Shown: positions 1-6,242 of the stretch, piece after piece
Layout of the letters: each line of letters opens with the position of its first letter
Numbering within the stretch: position 1 is the first letter of the stretch
NCBI GenBank assembly: GCA_043800975.1
Contig: JAZDMK010000001.1
Coordinates: forward strand, 1 to 20,938
DNA: 20,938 nucleotides
Direction: 5' to 3'
From: JAZDMK01 sp043800975
GTDB lineage: Bacteria; Bacteroidota; Bacteroidia; Bacteroidales; JAHJDW01
Translations under genes and position numbers: made by a program
The notes under the pieces: generated by a model
What the model was told of the DNA's origin: nothing
The model's input: only the letters and a program-made list of their open reading frames with translations
The model's database searches: none

Positions 1-388
1 GTTTGTAAACGAACTGCAGGTAGTCAAAAAACCAGGTGTTTTCCTGTGAGCCACTCACTTTCATTTTGCCAACAAGATCGGCTTTGTCGGTTTCAAGAGA
101 AAAAGTTTGGTTTTCGTCGGTTACAATAAACTCAAAAAATGTTTTGCCTGGCATTACGCCCAGATAAATCCCTGCGGGAAGGCTTTTCTTTCCTGTGAAT
201 ACGGCGATTCCTTTTGAATTAATCATTCCGGTATCGCGAATGTATTGCTTGTCACCAAAGTGATTGCCGAGATAGCAGGTTGTATCTTTGTATCCTTTAA
301 TTTTGAGCTGAATGTTATAGCCGCTGTTCTGTGCTACACAGGAGGATAAGAATGAAAACAGAAACAACCCGAATAAAGCCTTCTTCAT
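1..388 (-). CDS. DUF4369-type lipoprotein, N-terminal part (C-terminus beyond window)
   Basis: The reading frame starts at ATG 388 and runs off the left edge, so only about 129 N-terminal residues are visible. They begin with a short basic, hydrophobic signal ending in a lipobox (LSSC, Cys17), so the product is probably an outer- or periplasm-facing lipoprotein. The segment from about residue 24 has the feel of DUF4369: Y.I.L.IKGYKDTTCYLG, a GDKQYI patch, then FTGKKSLPAGIYLGV and a DENQ.F.LETD strand. In Bacteroidota this domain usually precedes a thioredoxin/TlpA-like domain used in periplasmic thiol-disulfide exchange. The redox part, if present, lies outside the window, so the thioredoxin role is an inference. 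A strong terminator (469-498) separates it from the gene upstream, so it should have its own promoter, but no convincing one is visible. Confidence 0.65.
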   Translation of the reverse strand, partial: MKKALFGLFLFSFLSSCVAQNSGYNIQLKIKGYKDTTCYLGNHFGDKQYIRDTGMINSKGIAVFTGKKSLPAGIYLGVMPGKTFFEFIVTDENQTFSLETDKADLVGKMKVSGSQENTWFFDYLQFVYK

Positions 389-468
389 AATGCCTTAATT
401 TTTTACGAAAATAGTTAATTTCCGTGTTTTATTTTTGCGAAAACTTCTAAAAAATGTTAAGAGACAAA

Positions 469-498
469 AAAAGCATAATCCATGTGGATTATGCTTTT
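469..498 (-). terminator. Intrinsic terminator after the metacaspase cluster
   Basis: A perfect 13-bp inverted repeat (469-481 with 486-498, 4-base loop) is followed, in minus-strand reading, by a run of seven T (the A-run at 466-472). It starts 20 bases after the stop codon at 518 and should end transcripts of the metacaspase and the small protein behind it. Confidence 0.8.
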
Positions 499-517
499 CG
501 TATAAAAAAGTTGCAGA

Positions 518-949
518 TTACTGCAATTTCCAGAGAAAGTTACCTTCACAACTTCCATCAACTTTCCATTCTTTGGTGCCACCGGAAGAGATACAGTAAA
601 CAGACTTGTAGCCTGATGAAGCATTGATGTAAAGGGTTCCCCAGTCACCAATGGTTCCTTTATAAGATCCATCAACATACACATCAACAAAGAAGTTTGT
701 GTAGTTATCAAATGCAATTTCGCAATCGGTAGTGCCTTCAGCATTTCCTTTTTTTACATTGGATGGTTTTACTCCATTGTCAGAATTAGGTGCCTTCACA
801 GCTGTTTTAATATTAGGGTTCGCACCGCGTGTTTTTTCAACATCGACACTTTTTACAACCATAACTTTGCGGTCGGTTTGTGCCTGTGCTTTGTTAACAA
901 ATGCTTGTGCAGTAAATGCTACGAGTACAATTAAAAGTAGTTTTTTCAT
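518..949 (-). CDS. Small secreted protein with KTRG motif (paralogue of the gene at 3098-3550); putative metacaspase partner or substrate
   Basis: A 143-residue protein of no family I can name. It has a clear signal peptide (MKKLLLIVLVAF..., cleavage near AQA at 21-23), so it is exported. After a prosegment of about 18 residues comes EKTRGANPNIK (E38-K48), then a polar Lys/Asn-rich linker (about 49-70) and a Cys-containing, beta-rich C-terminal domain (C76 to the end; FDN.TN.FV..YV.G...GT...WG). The paralogue at 3098-3550 has KTRG at the same residue numbers (39-42), the same C..FDN.TN core and a second Cys in an equivalent late position (C134 here), so a C76-C134 disulfide is plausible. The gene lies 30 bp behind the metacaspase gene and before a strong terminator, so the two are probably co-transcribed. 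Cleavage after R41 by the metacaspase is my inference. Confidence 0.85.
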   Translation of the reverse strand: MKKLLLIVLVAFTAQAFVNKAQAQTDRKVMVVKSVDVEKTRGANPNIKTAVKAPNSDNGVKPSNVKKGNAEGTTDCEIAFDNYTNFFVDVYVDGSYKGTIGDWGTLYINASSGYKSVYCISSGGTKEWKVDGSCEGNFLWKLQ

Positions 950-979
950 TTTAGTGTTGTTTAGTTATTATTATAGGGA

Positions 980-3019
980 TTATTTTTTTTCTGCAATGTT
1001 TATTACAATAGAATTGACATTTATCGAAGATGTAGGAACATTGCTGGGTGCAGCGCCACGTGTGCCCTGCATGCAGTCGGATACGAGTACTTCAAGCGGA
1101 TTCATCGCACCGCGTGTGCCGGCTTTCAGATTTGCGAAAACAGGACGGAGGTCAATTTGTTCAGCAGAAGCAAATACTTTAAAAATATCTTTTCCATAGG
1201 GAGGACCAAACGTAAAAGGAATTCTTTTCAGTTCAATCGTATCACCGGGATTAATCCTGTATTCTGCAGCGCCGTCTCTTTCACCAGGAACAAGCACGTT
1301 GATGCGGTTGTCTGGCTGAATATCGATAATGTTAAAATAAGCTGCGGTTCCACCGCTGTTGATCACGCGGAAAATAAATTCGTCACCGTCATGATACAGA
1401 ATCTGGTTTCCTTCAGTATAAGCTGATTTGGGATCACCTTTTGAAATAATATTTCCGAAATTATCTGTTTTGATAGGTACTACCTGTATCTCAACATTGA
1501 GATCGGGGTTAACAAGGTTGGCATTTTTTAGATAATTGGAACGAGCGAAAAAAGTAACTTCAGTAATCATTTTAGAAACCACTTCGTCTGTTTTTTCAGC
1601 TGTGATTATCTCATTATACACAATCATATCATCAGGTGTGCGAAGGATAAGGTAGTTGTCTTTTCCTTTCATCTGTGTTTCCACAATCAGTTGGGGAGCT
1701 TTGTCAACAAGCTTCACAATAGGTTTGGCTTCGATGTCGGTTTGAACTTTTTTCAATAGAACTTTATCAGAAATGCTCAGAAGCATGCTTACACGAATAT
1801 CTCCAAAGTTCTGCTGACGGACGAATGCCCAATAGTTTCCTTTTTCAATGGTCTTTTCCATGTGAACTTTGCAATCAAACTGTGTTGATCTTTCAACCAC
1901 ACCGGTTGCAATGGGAAGGGCTTTATTCGGGTCGCTGGTTCCGGCAGGATAAAGGCCGATCACGGATCCGTCAAAAATCCCTGCCATCATGCCGGCTGAC
2001 ATAACAAACAAAGTGTCGTTATCCCATGATTTGATTTTGTAGTATGCTGCCTGATCCACTGCGTTTCCGCCAAAAATTTCGCGGTTAACATCGCCTTCAA
2101 TCTGCGGAGTCTGGCGTGGTGCAACGGTTGCCATATCACTTTTGATATAATCGCATAGCCCAAGATAAGTAGAAGACTTCCCGCATTTAATCAGATTTTT
2201 ACTAAATGTGTATGAAAGAGAACCAACCGGTTTGCCTTCATCATCACGGCATTCATAGTTGGGTTCATCTTGTTTTGCACCGCTGATAACAACCATAGGA
2301 GCAAGCTTGTCGACTTTCACATTGCCACGAGCTACGGGTTTTTCCATCAATCCACCAGATAATTTATTCTTATCAGTTTCTTTAATGACTGGTTTATAGT
2401 TTGGCGGGCACATTTTTTCGTTTGTTCCGCGTGATTTGTTCGACATGTCACCACGTGTAATGGTTCCGGAATAGCATGCGTCAATAGTAACAAGTACATT
2501 TCCGGTGGGTCCTACGCGATCGCGAACTTCAGTAAGAAGAGCGCCGAATTCATCATCACGAAGGTGATTTTGTCCTTCATAAACGCCAACTTCATAATTT
2601 ACGTTTGCATTGAAAGGAACGAGACATTCATCATATCCGTTAATTTCATCACCGTCATCATCGGCAATTTGCTGGCCATGTCCAGAATAATGAAACATAG
2701 CGATGTCACCGGGTTTCACTTTGTTGATCAGGTGTTCACGCATAGCTTTCATGATTCCATCCTTATTGCATTTATCATCTTCAAGAATGACAATGTTTTC
2801 TTCGGGAAATCCCTGCTTCAGCAATGCATTTTTAATTAATGGCCAGTCATTATACGAGCTAATCTGTCCCCAGCCTGTGCTTTCAGGATATGCAGAGATT
2901 GCAATAATCAAAGCATATTTGGTAGGCTTGGCTTGAGCCTGTGCATTTTGAGATGATAGCATCATAGAAACCATCAAAACAAACATAGGAATAGCGAATA
3001 GTATTTTTTTCATTTTCAT
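980..3019 (-). CDS. Secreted caspase-family (metacaspase-like, peptidase C14) protease with DUF4384 domain
   Basis: A 679-residue protein. A signal peptide (about 1-30, ending AQAQA) sends it out of the cytoplasm. The p20-like domain starts at KYALIIAIS (34-42). The catalytic His is H114 in YSGHGQQ, followed by the Asp-rich loop at 120-131 (DDDGDE.NGYDE) seen in metacaspases and often linked to Ca2+; the catalytic Cys is C182 in DACYSGT. A linker rich in R-G sites (R189, R197, R231) leads to a p10-like part (PMVVISGAKQDEPNYE, 241-256). The middle region is unassigned. Residues about 538-627 (LYHDGDEFIFRV..., VLVPGERDG, FKVFASAE) match DUF4384, a frequent partner of bacterial caspase-like domains. 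A tail of about 50 residues holds two GTRGA sites (R636, R654). Metacaspases cut after Arg or Lys, so the R-G sites may be self-processing sites (inference). Both dyad residues are present, so it is probably active. Confidence 0.9.
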   Translation of the reverse strand: MKMKKILFAIPMFVLMVSMMLSSQNAQAQAKPTKYALIIAISAYPESTGWGQISSYNDWPLIKNALLKQGFPEENIVILEDDKCNKDGIMKAMREHLINKVKPGDIAMFHYSGHGQQIADDDGDEINGYDECLVPFNANVNYEVGVYEGQNHLRDDEFGALLTEVRDRVGPTGNVLVTIDACYSGTITRGDMSNKSRGTNEKMCPPNYKPVIKETDKNKLSGGLMEKPVARGNVKVDKLAPMVVISGAKQDEPNYECRDDEGKPVGSLSYTFSKNLIKCGKSSTYLGLCDYIKSDMATVAPRQTPQIEGDVNREIFGGNAVDQAAYYKIKSWDNDTLFVMSAGMMAGIFDGSVIGLYPAGTSDPNKALPIATGVVERSTQFDCKVHMEKTIEKGNYWAFVRQQNFGDIRVSMLLSISDKVLLKKVQTDIEAKPIVKLVDKAPQLIVETQMKGKDNYLILRTPDDMIVYNEIITAEKTDEVVSKMITEVTFFARSNYLKNANLVNPDLNVEIQVVPIKTDNFGNIISKGDPKSAYTEGNQILYHDGDEFIFRVINSGGTAAYFNIIDIQPDNRINVLVPGERDGAAEYRINPGDTIELKRIPFTFGPPYGKDIFKVFASAEQIDLRPVFANLKAGTRGAMNPLEVLVSDCMQGTRGAAPSNVPTSSINVNSIVINIAEKK

Positions 3020-3064
3020 AATTTCAGGGTTTGTTGTTAGATTTCCCTAAAAAATCAAATAACA

Positions 3065-3088
3065 CAGGAGCTGAAAATTCAGCTCCTG
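3065..3088 (-). terminator. Hairpin between the second KTRG protein gene and the metacaspase gene
   Basis: An 11-bp GC-richer inverted repeat (3065-3075 with 3078-3088) lies 10 bases after the stop codon at 3098. In minus-strand reading a TTTTTT run follows only about 10 bases beyond the stem, so it may be a partial terminator or an RNA-stabilising hairpin. I see no clear promoter between it and the metacaspase ATG at 3019, so some read-through would be expected. Confidence 0.55.
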
Positions 3089-3097
3089 CTTATAATT

Positions 3098-3550
3098 TTA
3101 CTGAACGTAAACAGTCCATTCCTGGTTGTAGCAATAACGATTGCTGGGACCCCAGGTCATACGGCTTCCGTCGCTGAGTTCAGCAACAACGTATACTTTG
3201 GTGTCGCCACCGGCAACGGTAATAGTAGATTTTCCCCAGGGAGAAACATAACCTTCCATGTTTCCTGCAACGTAGCAGTTAACGTAGTAATTGGTCCAAT
3301 TGTCAAATACGAGATCGCAATATACGCTGTTAGGTTTGTCAGATCCTTTGGTAGATGGCTGGATAACGAATGATTCTTTGGCATCACCGTTAACACGCTT
3401 TTCGATTTTAATGTTGGGATCGCCACCGCGGGTTTTTTCTGACTTGACACCTTGCAGTTTGTCAAACAGAGGGCCGGTTTGTTTTGTTTGTGCGAAAGTA
3501 AATCCGCTAAAGAGGAAAACTGAGATTCCGAATAATAGTAACTTTTTCAT
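3098..3550 (-). CDS. Small secreted protein with KTRG motif (paralogue of the gene at 518-949); putative metacaspase partner or substrate
   Basis: A 150-residue protein from ATG 3550. An in-frame ATG at 3574 would add eight residues (MFNSKKPR) before an already complete signal peptide (MKKLLLFGISVFLFSGFTFAQ), and a promoter -10 candidate lies at 3585-3592, so 3550 is preferred. With this start KTRG falls at residues 39-42, exactly as in the paralogue, inside EKTRGGDPNIK (38-48). A variable Lys/Ser/Asn-rich linker and the C-terminal domain follow (C78, FDNWTNYYV, YV.G...G...PWG, late C140, WTVYVQ). The two proteins share the motif block and the FDN.TN/WG core but little else, so the motif block appears to be under selection. 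The gene lies directly upstream of the metacaspase gene, with a hairpin between them. No named family recognised. Confidence 0.85.
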   Translation of the reverse strand: MKKLLLFGISVFLFSGFTFAQTKQTGPLFDKLQGVKSEKTRGGDPNIKIEKRVNGDAKESFVIQPSTKGSDKPNSVYCDLVFDNWTNYYVNCYVAGNMEGYVSPWGKSTITVAGGDTKVYVVAELSDGSRMTWGPSNRYCYNQEWTVYVQ

Positions 3551-3584
3551 ACGAGGTTTTTTAGAGTTAAACATTCCGTTAATA

Positions 3585-3592
3585 CAAAATTA
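3585..3592 (-). promoter_or_regulatory. Candidate Bacteroidota -7 element (TAATTTTG)
   Basis: Read on the minus strand this is TAATTTTG, an exact fit to TAnnTTTG, about 35 bases before the ATG at 3550. No TTG lies at the expected -33 distance, so support is partial. A start of transcription near 3578 would leave almost no leader for the alternative ATG at 3574, which agrees with the ATG 3550 start. Confidence 0.35.
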
Positions 3593-3625
3593 GTCAAAAT
3601 ATGTGAATTAAAATTAATTCCAGTT

Positions 3626-4126
3626 TCATTTGCAGTAATAATTTATAGCTTCCTCGGCCATATATAAGCCAAGTTCCTTTGCCTTGCGAAAATTATCGCA
3701 GGCCAGGTTGTTATTATTCTGCTGAACGTAGATATATCCTTTGTTTAAGAACGATTGTCCGTAAGTGGGATCAATACTGATCGCTTTGTCATAATCAGCC
3801 ATAGCTTTGTCAAAATCAGCTGTGATTGAGTAATCAATCCCGCGGTTGTTATAGTAAACAGGCTTTTCAAAAATGCTTATTGCCGATGTGTAATCTGCAA
3901 TTGCTTTTGCGATGTCACCTTTTTTGTCCCAAGCCAGCCCGCGACGGAAAAAGGCTTCGTGATAGTTTGGCTTTAATGCAATTGCCTGATCGTAATAGTA
4001 AATTCCCGAATCCAGCTTTGCCTTGGTCACCATCTCAAGACCTTTTCCAAAAAGTTCTTCAGGTGTACTTTGGGCAGTAACCGAAAACGGTACTATTAAT
4101 AGCAGGTAAATTATAAATTGTTTCAT
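3626..4126 (-). CDS. Secreted tetratricopeptide (TPR) repeat protein
   Basis: A 166-residue protein with a signal peptide (MKQFIIYLLLIVPFSVTAQ, about 1-19) followed almost entirely by four TPR units of 34-residue period: about 22-54 (A.LDSGIYYYDQAIALKPN), 56-88 (A..RRGLAWDKKGDIAKAI), 90-122 (YYNNRGIDYS..FDKAMADYDKAI) and 124-157 (G.SFLNKGYIYVQQ..LACDNFRKA). The protein ends a few residues later with Cys166-1 region YYCK, so it is a pure adaptor with no enzymatic domain; C143 and C165 could pair. TPR arrays bind peptides or proteins, and the likely location is the periplasm. It lies 75 bp upstream of the KTRG protein/metacaspase cluster in the same direction and has its own promoter. A role with the protease is possible from position only. 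Confidence 0.85.
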   Translation of the reverse strand: MKQFIIYLLLIVPFSVTAQSTPEELFGKGLEMVTKAKLDSGIYYYDQAIALKPNYHEAFFRRGLAWDKKGDIAKAIADYTSAISIFEKPVYYNNRGIDYSITADFDKAMADYDKAISIDPTYGQSFLNKGYIYVQQNNNNLACDNFRKAKELGLYMAEEAINYYCK

Positions 4127-4164
4127 AAGCCGAAAAGATCAGTACCGGGTTTCAAACTCTGTGC

Positions 4165-4193
4165 CAAAATTAAATCATTTAAGGGAAAGCCAA
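4165..4193 (-). promoter_or_regulatory. Promoter of the TPR protein gene (TTG-N18-TAATTTTG)
   Basis: On the minus strand TTG (4193-4191) is followed after 18 bp by TAATTTTG (4172-4165), a full match to the Bacteroidota consensus TTG-N(17-23)-TAnnTTTG. Transcription would start near 4158, giving a leader of about 30 bases before ATG 4126. Confidence 0.5.
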
Positions 4194-4213
4194 TACAGGT
4201 ATGAGAAAGAAAA

Positions 4214-5122
4214 TTATTTGTTCTTTTTCATGTAAGGCATGTCGGGTTGTTTCTTGCGAATTACTTTCGAAGTGTCTCTTTTTTGCGGTTTTGTCTGCGG
4301 AACATTCGCATCAGGAATATAATTCCATTTACCGTCATCAAATTTTAATGCGTCATAACTACCGTCGGGTCCGTAAAATTGAAAGCTGCCGGAAAGATGT
4401 GAATGCGTGGGTGCAAGGTGCTCCCAGATGATATATTTTTTCTTTTTTTCGTAACGCAGCATCATCGACGCCTGGGTTGAAAACTCAAATACGATGCGGC
4501 GCACAGGAAGCATTCCGTATTTGAAAATAGATTCACCAAAGACGGGTTGGTTTTGATCATTAAACCACAACACATCAATTACCTTTTTTGAAGAAAGGCT
4601 GTTGTTCCACTTCATTCCCAACAAAGTGTAATATTTTTTACCGTTTACTTTAACCGGAACCATTTGATAATACAAAGCGCCGTACCAGTTCTCCGCATTC
4701 AGTTGCCTTGATTCCGGGCCGTCGATTTCTGAAGAATTATCAGTCAGTTCAATCAGATCAACTTTCTTGGTTTTCGGATTCTTAAGCTGAATAAAACAAT
4801 AGTAACAATGTTTTCCATCTTTTCTTCTGTATTGCCAGTTCAGCAGCCTGAATTTTTTATCAGGAGAAAGAATCTTAGAAATCATTTTCAGAGAATCGAA
4901 AGGGTAGGAGAATGCATTTTCACAATTCAAAGTTTCAAAAAATAACTCGCGGAAACGAGCAGCGGCTTTATCATTTTGTAAAGGATTCTGAGCGGCCAGC
5001 ATGGCTTTTCCATAATACTTCAAAGAATCTTCCGCTTCCGAACAGCATTTGTTTTTCTTCTGTGAAAAAGCAGGAAAACAGAAAAGTAAAATGATAATAC
5101 GTGTAAGAAGAATTTTTTTCAT
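4214..5122 (-). CDS. Secreted protein of unknown function with basic C-terminal tail
   Basis: A 302-residue protein that I cannot assign to a named family. A signal peptide (MKKILLTRIIILLFCFPAFSQ, about 1-20) predicts export. The mature part begins with a Lys-rich, vicinal-Cys patch (KKNKCCSEAED, C26-C27), then a helical stretch (about 30-65) and a long beta-rich region (about 88-270) with WQYRRKDGKHCYYCFIQL (C106, C109), KKYYTLLGMKWN, FGESIFKYG, RIVFEFS, YIIWEHLAP and FQFYGPDGSYDALKF. The last 28 residues or so are polar and strongly basic (KPQKRDTSKVIRKKQ, ending MKKNK). The architecture resembles conserved Bacteroidota hypothetical secreted proteins. It is divergent from the acyl-CoA reductase gene, 69 bp between starts. 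Coding status is well supported by length, signal peptide and lack of any competing frame; the function is unknown. Confidence 0.8.
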   Translation of the reverse strand: MKKILLTRIIILLFCFPAFSQKKNKCCSEAEDSLKYYGKAMLAAQNPLQNDKAAARFRELFFETLNCENAFSYPFDSLKMISKILSPDKKFRLLNWQYRRKDGKHCYYCFIQLKNPKTKKVDLIELTDNSSEIDGPESRQLNAENWYGALYYQMVPVKVNGKKYYTLLGMKWNNSLSSKKVIDVLWFNDQNQPVFGESIFKYGMLPVRRIVFEFSTQASMMLRYEKKKKYIIWEHLAPTHSHLSGSFQFYGPDGSYDALKFDDGKWNYIPDANVPQTKPQKRDTSKVIRKKQPDMPYMKKNK

Positions 5123-5171
5123 GAAGTGTGAATAACAAAAACGCTAATTTTACAAACCGCAAAAGCTTGCG

Positions 5172-5179
5172 CAAATTTA
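5172..5179 (-). promoter_or_regulatory. Weak candidate -7 element (TAAATTTG) for the gene at 4214-5122
   Basis: The minus-strand reading TAAATTTG fits TAnnTTTG, about 50 bases before ATG 5122, but no TTG is found 17-23 bp upstream. The site lies in the 69-bp divergent spacer shared with the acyl-CoA reductase gene. Confidence 0.25.
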
Positions 5180-5191
5180 ACAAAATCTTTC

Positions 5192-6241
5192 ATGCATCTT
5201 TCGGAACGTATCGATATACTTGCTCAAACAGGAACACTTTTGCAGACGCAATTATGTGCTGTAAAGGATAACGCATCAAACGAAAAATTATTATCAACTT
5301 TTGAACAAGCCTGTGCACACAATCCCTGGTTTACGGTCGAACAGTCTTCTTTTGCACTGCAGTCGCTGATTGATATGCTAAAGCCTGAAGTGTTACAAAA
5401 TTGGTTACGCCGGTATGATTCTTCACTTTTTGAGAATCAAAATGAGAAAACAGTTGCCGTTATCGCCCCGGGAAATATTCCCTTTGCCTGCGCGCATGAT
5501 CTTTTTTGCATTTTGCTTTCTGGAAACAAGGCGTTGATTAAACCTTCGTCTACGGATACATTGCTGATTAAACATCTTGTTGAAACAATTCAATTGGTAG
5601 ATGGAAGAATGGCGGATGCAATCCAATTTTCGGATCCACGCCTTAAAGGATTTGATGCAGTAATAGCCAGCGGAAGCAATAATTCACACCGTTATTTCGA
5701 ACAATATTTTAATGACTATCCAAACATTTTGCGCGGGCATCGCAACTCTGCAGCCACACTGACTGGTAATGAGACTGCGGAGGAATTAACGAATTTATCA
5801 GATGATATTTTTCAGTATTTTGGGTTAGGTTGTCGTAATGTTTCTAAACTTTTTGTGCCGAGAGATTACGATTTCACTGCCTTTCTGTTAGCCTGTGAAA
5901 AATGGCAAAGTGTGATGCAGCATACGAAGTATATGAACAACTTCGACTATCAGCGTGCGATATTTATGATGAACCAGGATTCTTTTTTTGGAAATGATTT
6001 TCTGATTCTGAAAAAATCAAATACCTATGCATCCCCTGTATCGGTTCTTTATTTTGAAGAATACGAAAGGGTGGAAGAGGCAATCAGTAAAGTGAATGCG
6101 GATGCTGCACAACTTCAGTGTGTGGTGAGTTTATTGCCCGGAAATAATTTTGTTAAACCCGGAAAGGCGCAACAACCCGATCCGTGGGACTATGCAGATG
6201 GTGTTAATACAATTCAGTTTTTGCTGAATTTAAAAAAATAA
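5192..6241 (+). CDS. LuxC-like acyl-CoA reductase
   Basis: A 349-residue cytoplasmic protein of the LuxC/acyl-CoA reductase family (PF05893), part of the aldehyde dehydrogenase superfamily. It would reduce an acyl-CoA (or acyl thioester) to an aldehyde with NAD(P)H. Visible signs: VAVIAPGNIPFA (88-99) and SGNKALIKPSS (110-120), the ALDH-like nucleotide-binding and Lys region; DAVIASGSNNS (155-165); RGHRNSAA (181-188); and the catalytic Cys C214 in FGLGCRNVSK. The length fits the short Bacteroidota form, as distinct from the longer luminescence LuxC of Vibrio. No LuxD/LuxE, ferredoxin or fatty-acid gene is adjacent, so substrate and pathway cannot be read from context. It is the only plus-strand gene between 1 and 18403 and converges with the beta-helix gene, one base between stop codons. 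Start ATG 5192 is the first in frame. Confidence 0.85.
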   Translation: MHLSERIDILAQTGTLLQTQLCAVKDNASNEKLLSTFEQACAHNPWFTVEQSSFALQSLIDMLKPEVLQNWLRRYDSSLFENQNEKTVAVIAPGNIPFACAHDLFCILLSGNKALIKPSSTDTLLIKHLVETIQLVDGRMADAIQFSDPRLKGFDAVIASGSNNSHRYFEQYFNDYPNILRGHRNSAATLTGNETAEELTNLSDDIFQYFGLGCRNVSKLFVPRDYDFTAFLLACEKWQSVMQHTKYMNNFDYQRAIFMMNQDSFFGNDFLILKKSNTYASPVSVLYFEEYERVEEAISKVNADAAQLQCVVSLLPGNNFVKPGKAQQPDPWDYADGVNTIQFLLNLKK

Positions 6242-6242
6242 A

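Noticed and set aside
406..413. Possible -7 element (TATTTTCG) before the DUF4369 gene
   Set aside because: It is one base off TAnnTTTG, lies only about 20 bases before ATG 388, and has no TTG at the -33 distance; too weak to list.
732..1199. Plus-strand open frame of 155 codons opposite the small protein and the metacaspase tail
   Set aside because: It overlaps two well-supported minus-strand genes antisense, lacks a promoter or any recognisable domain, and looks like a shadow frame.
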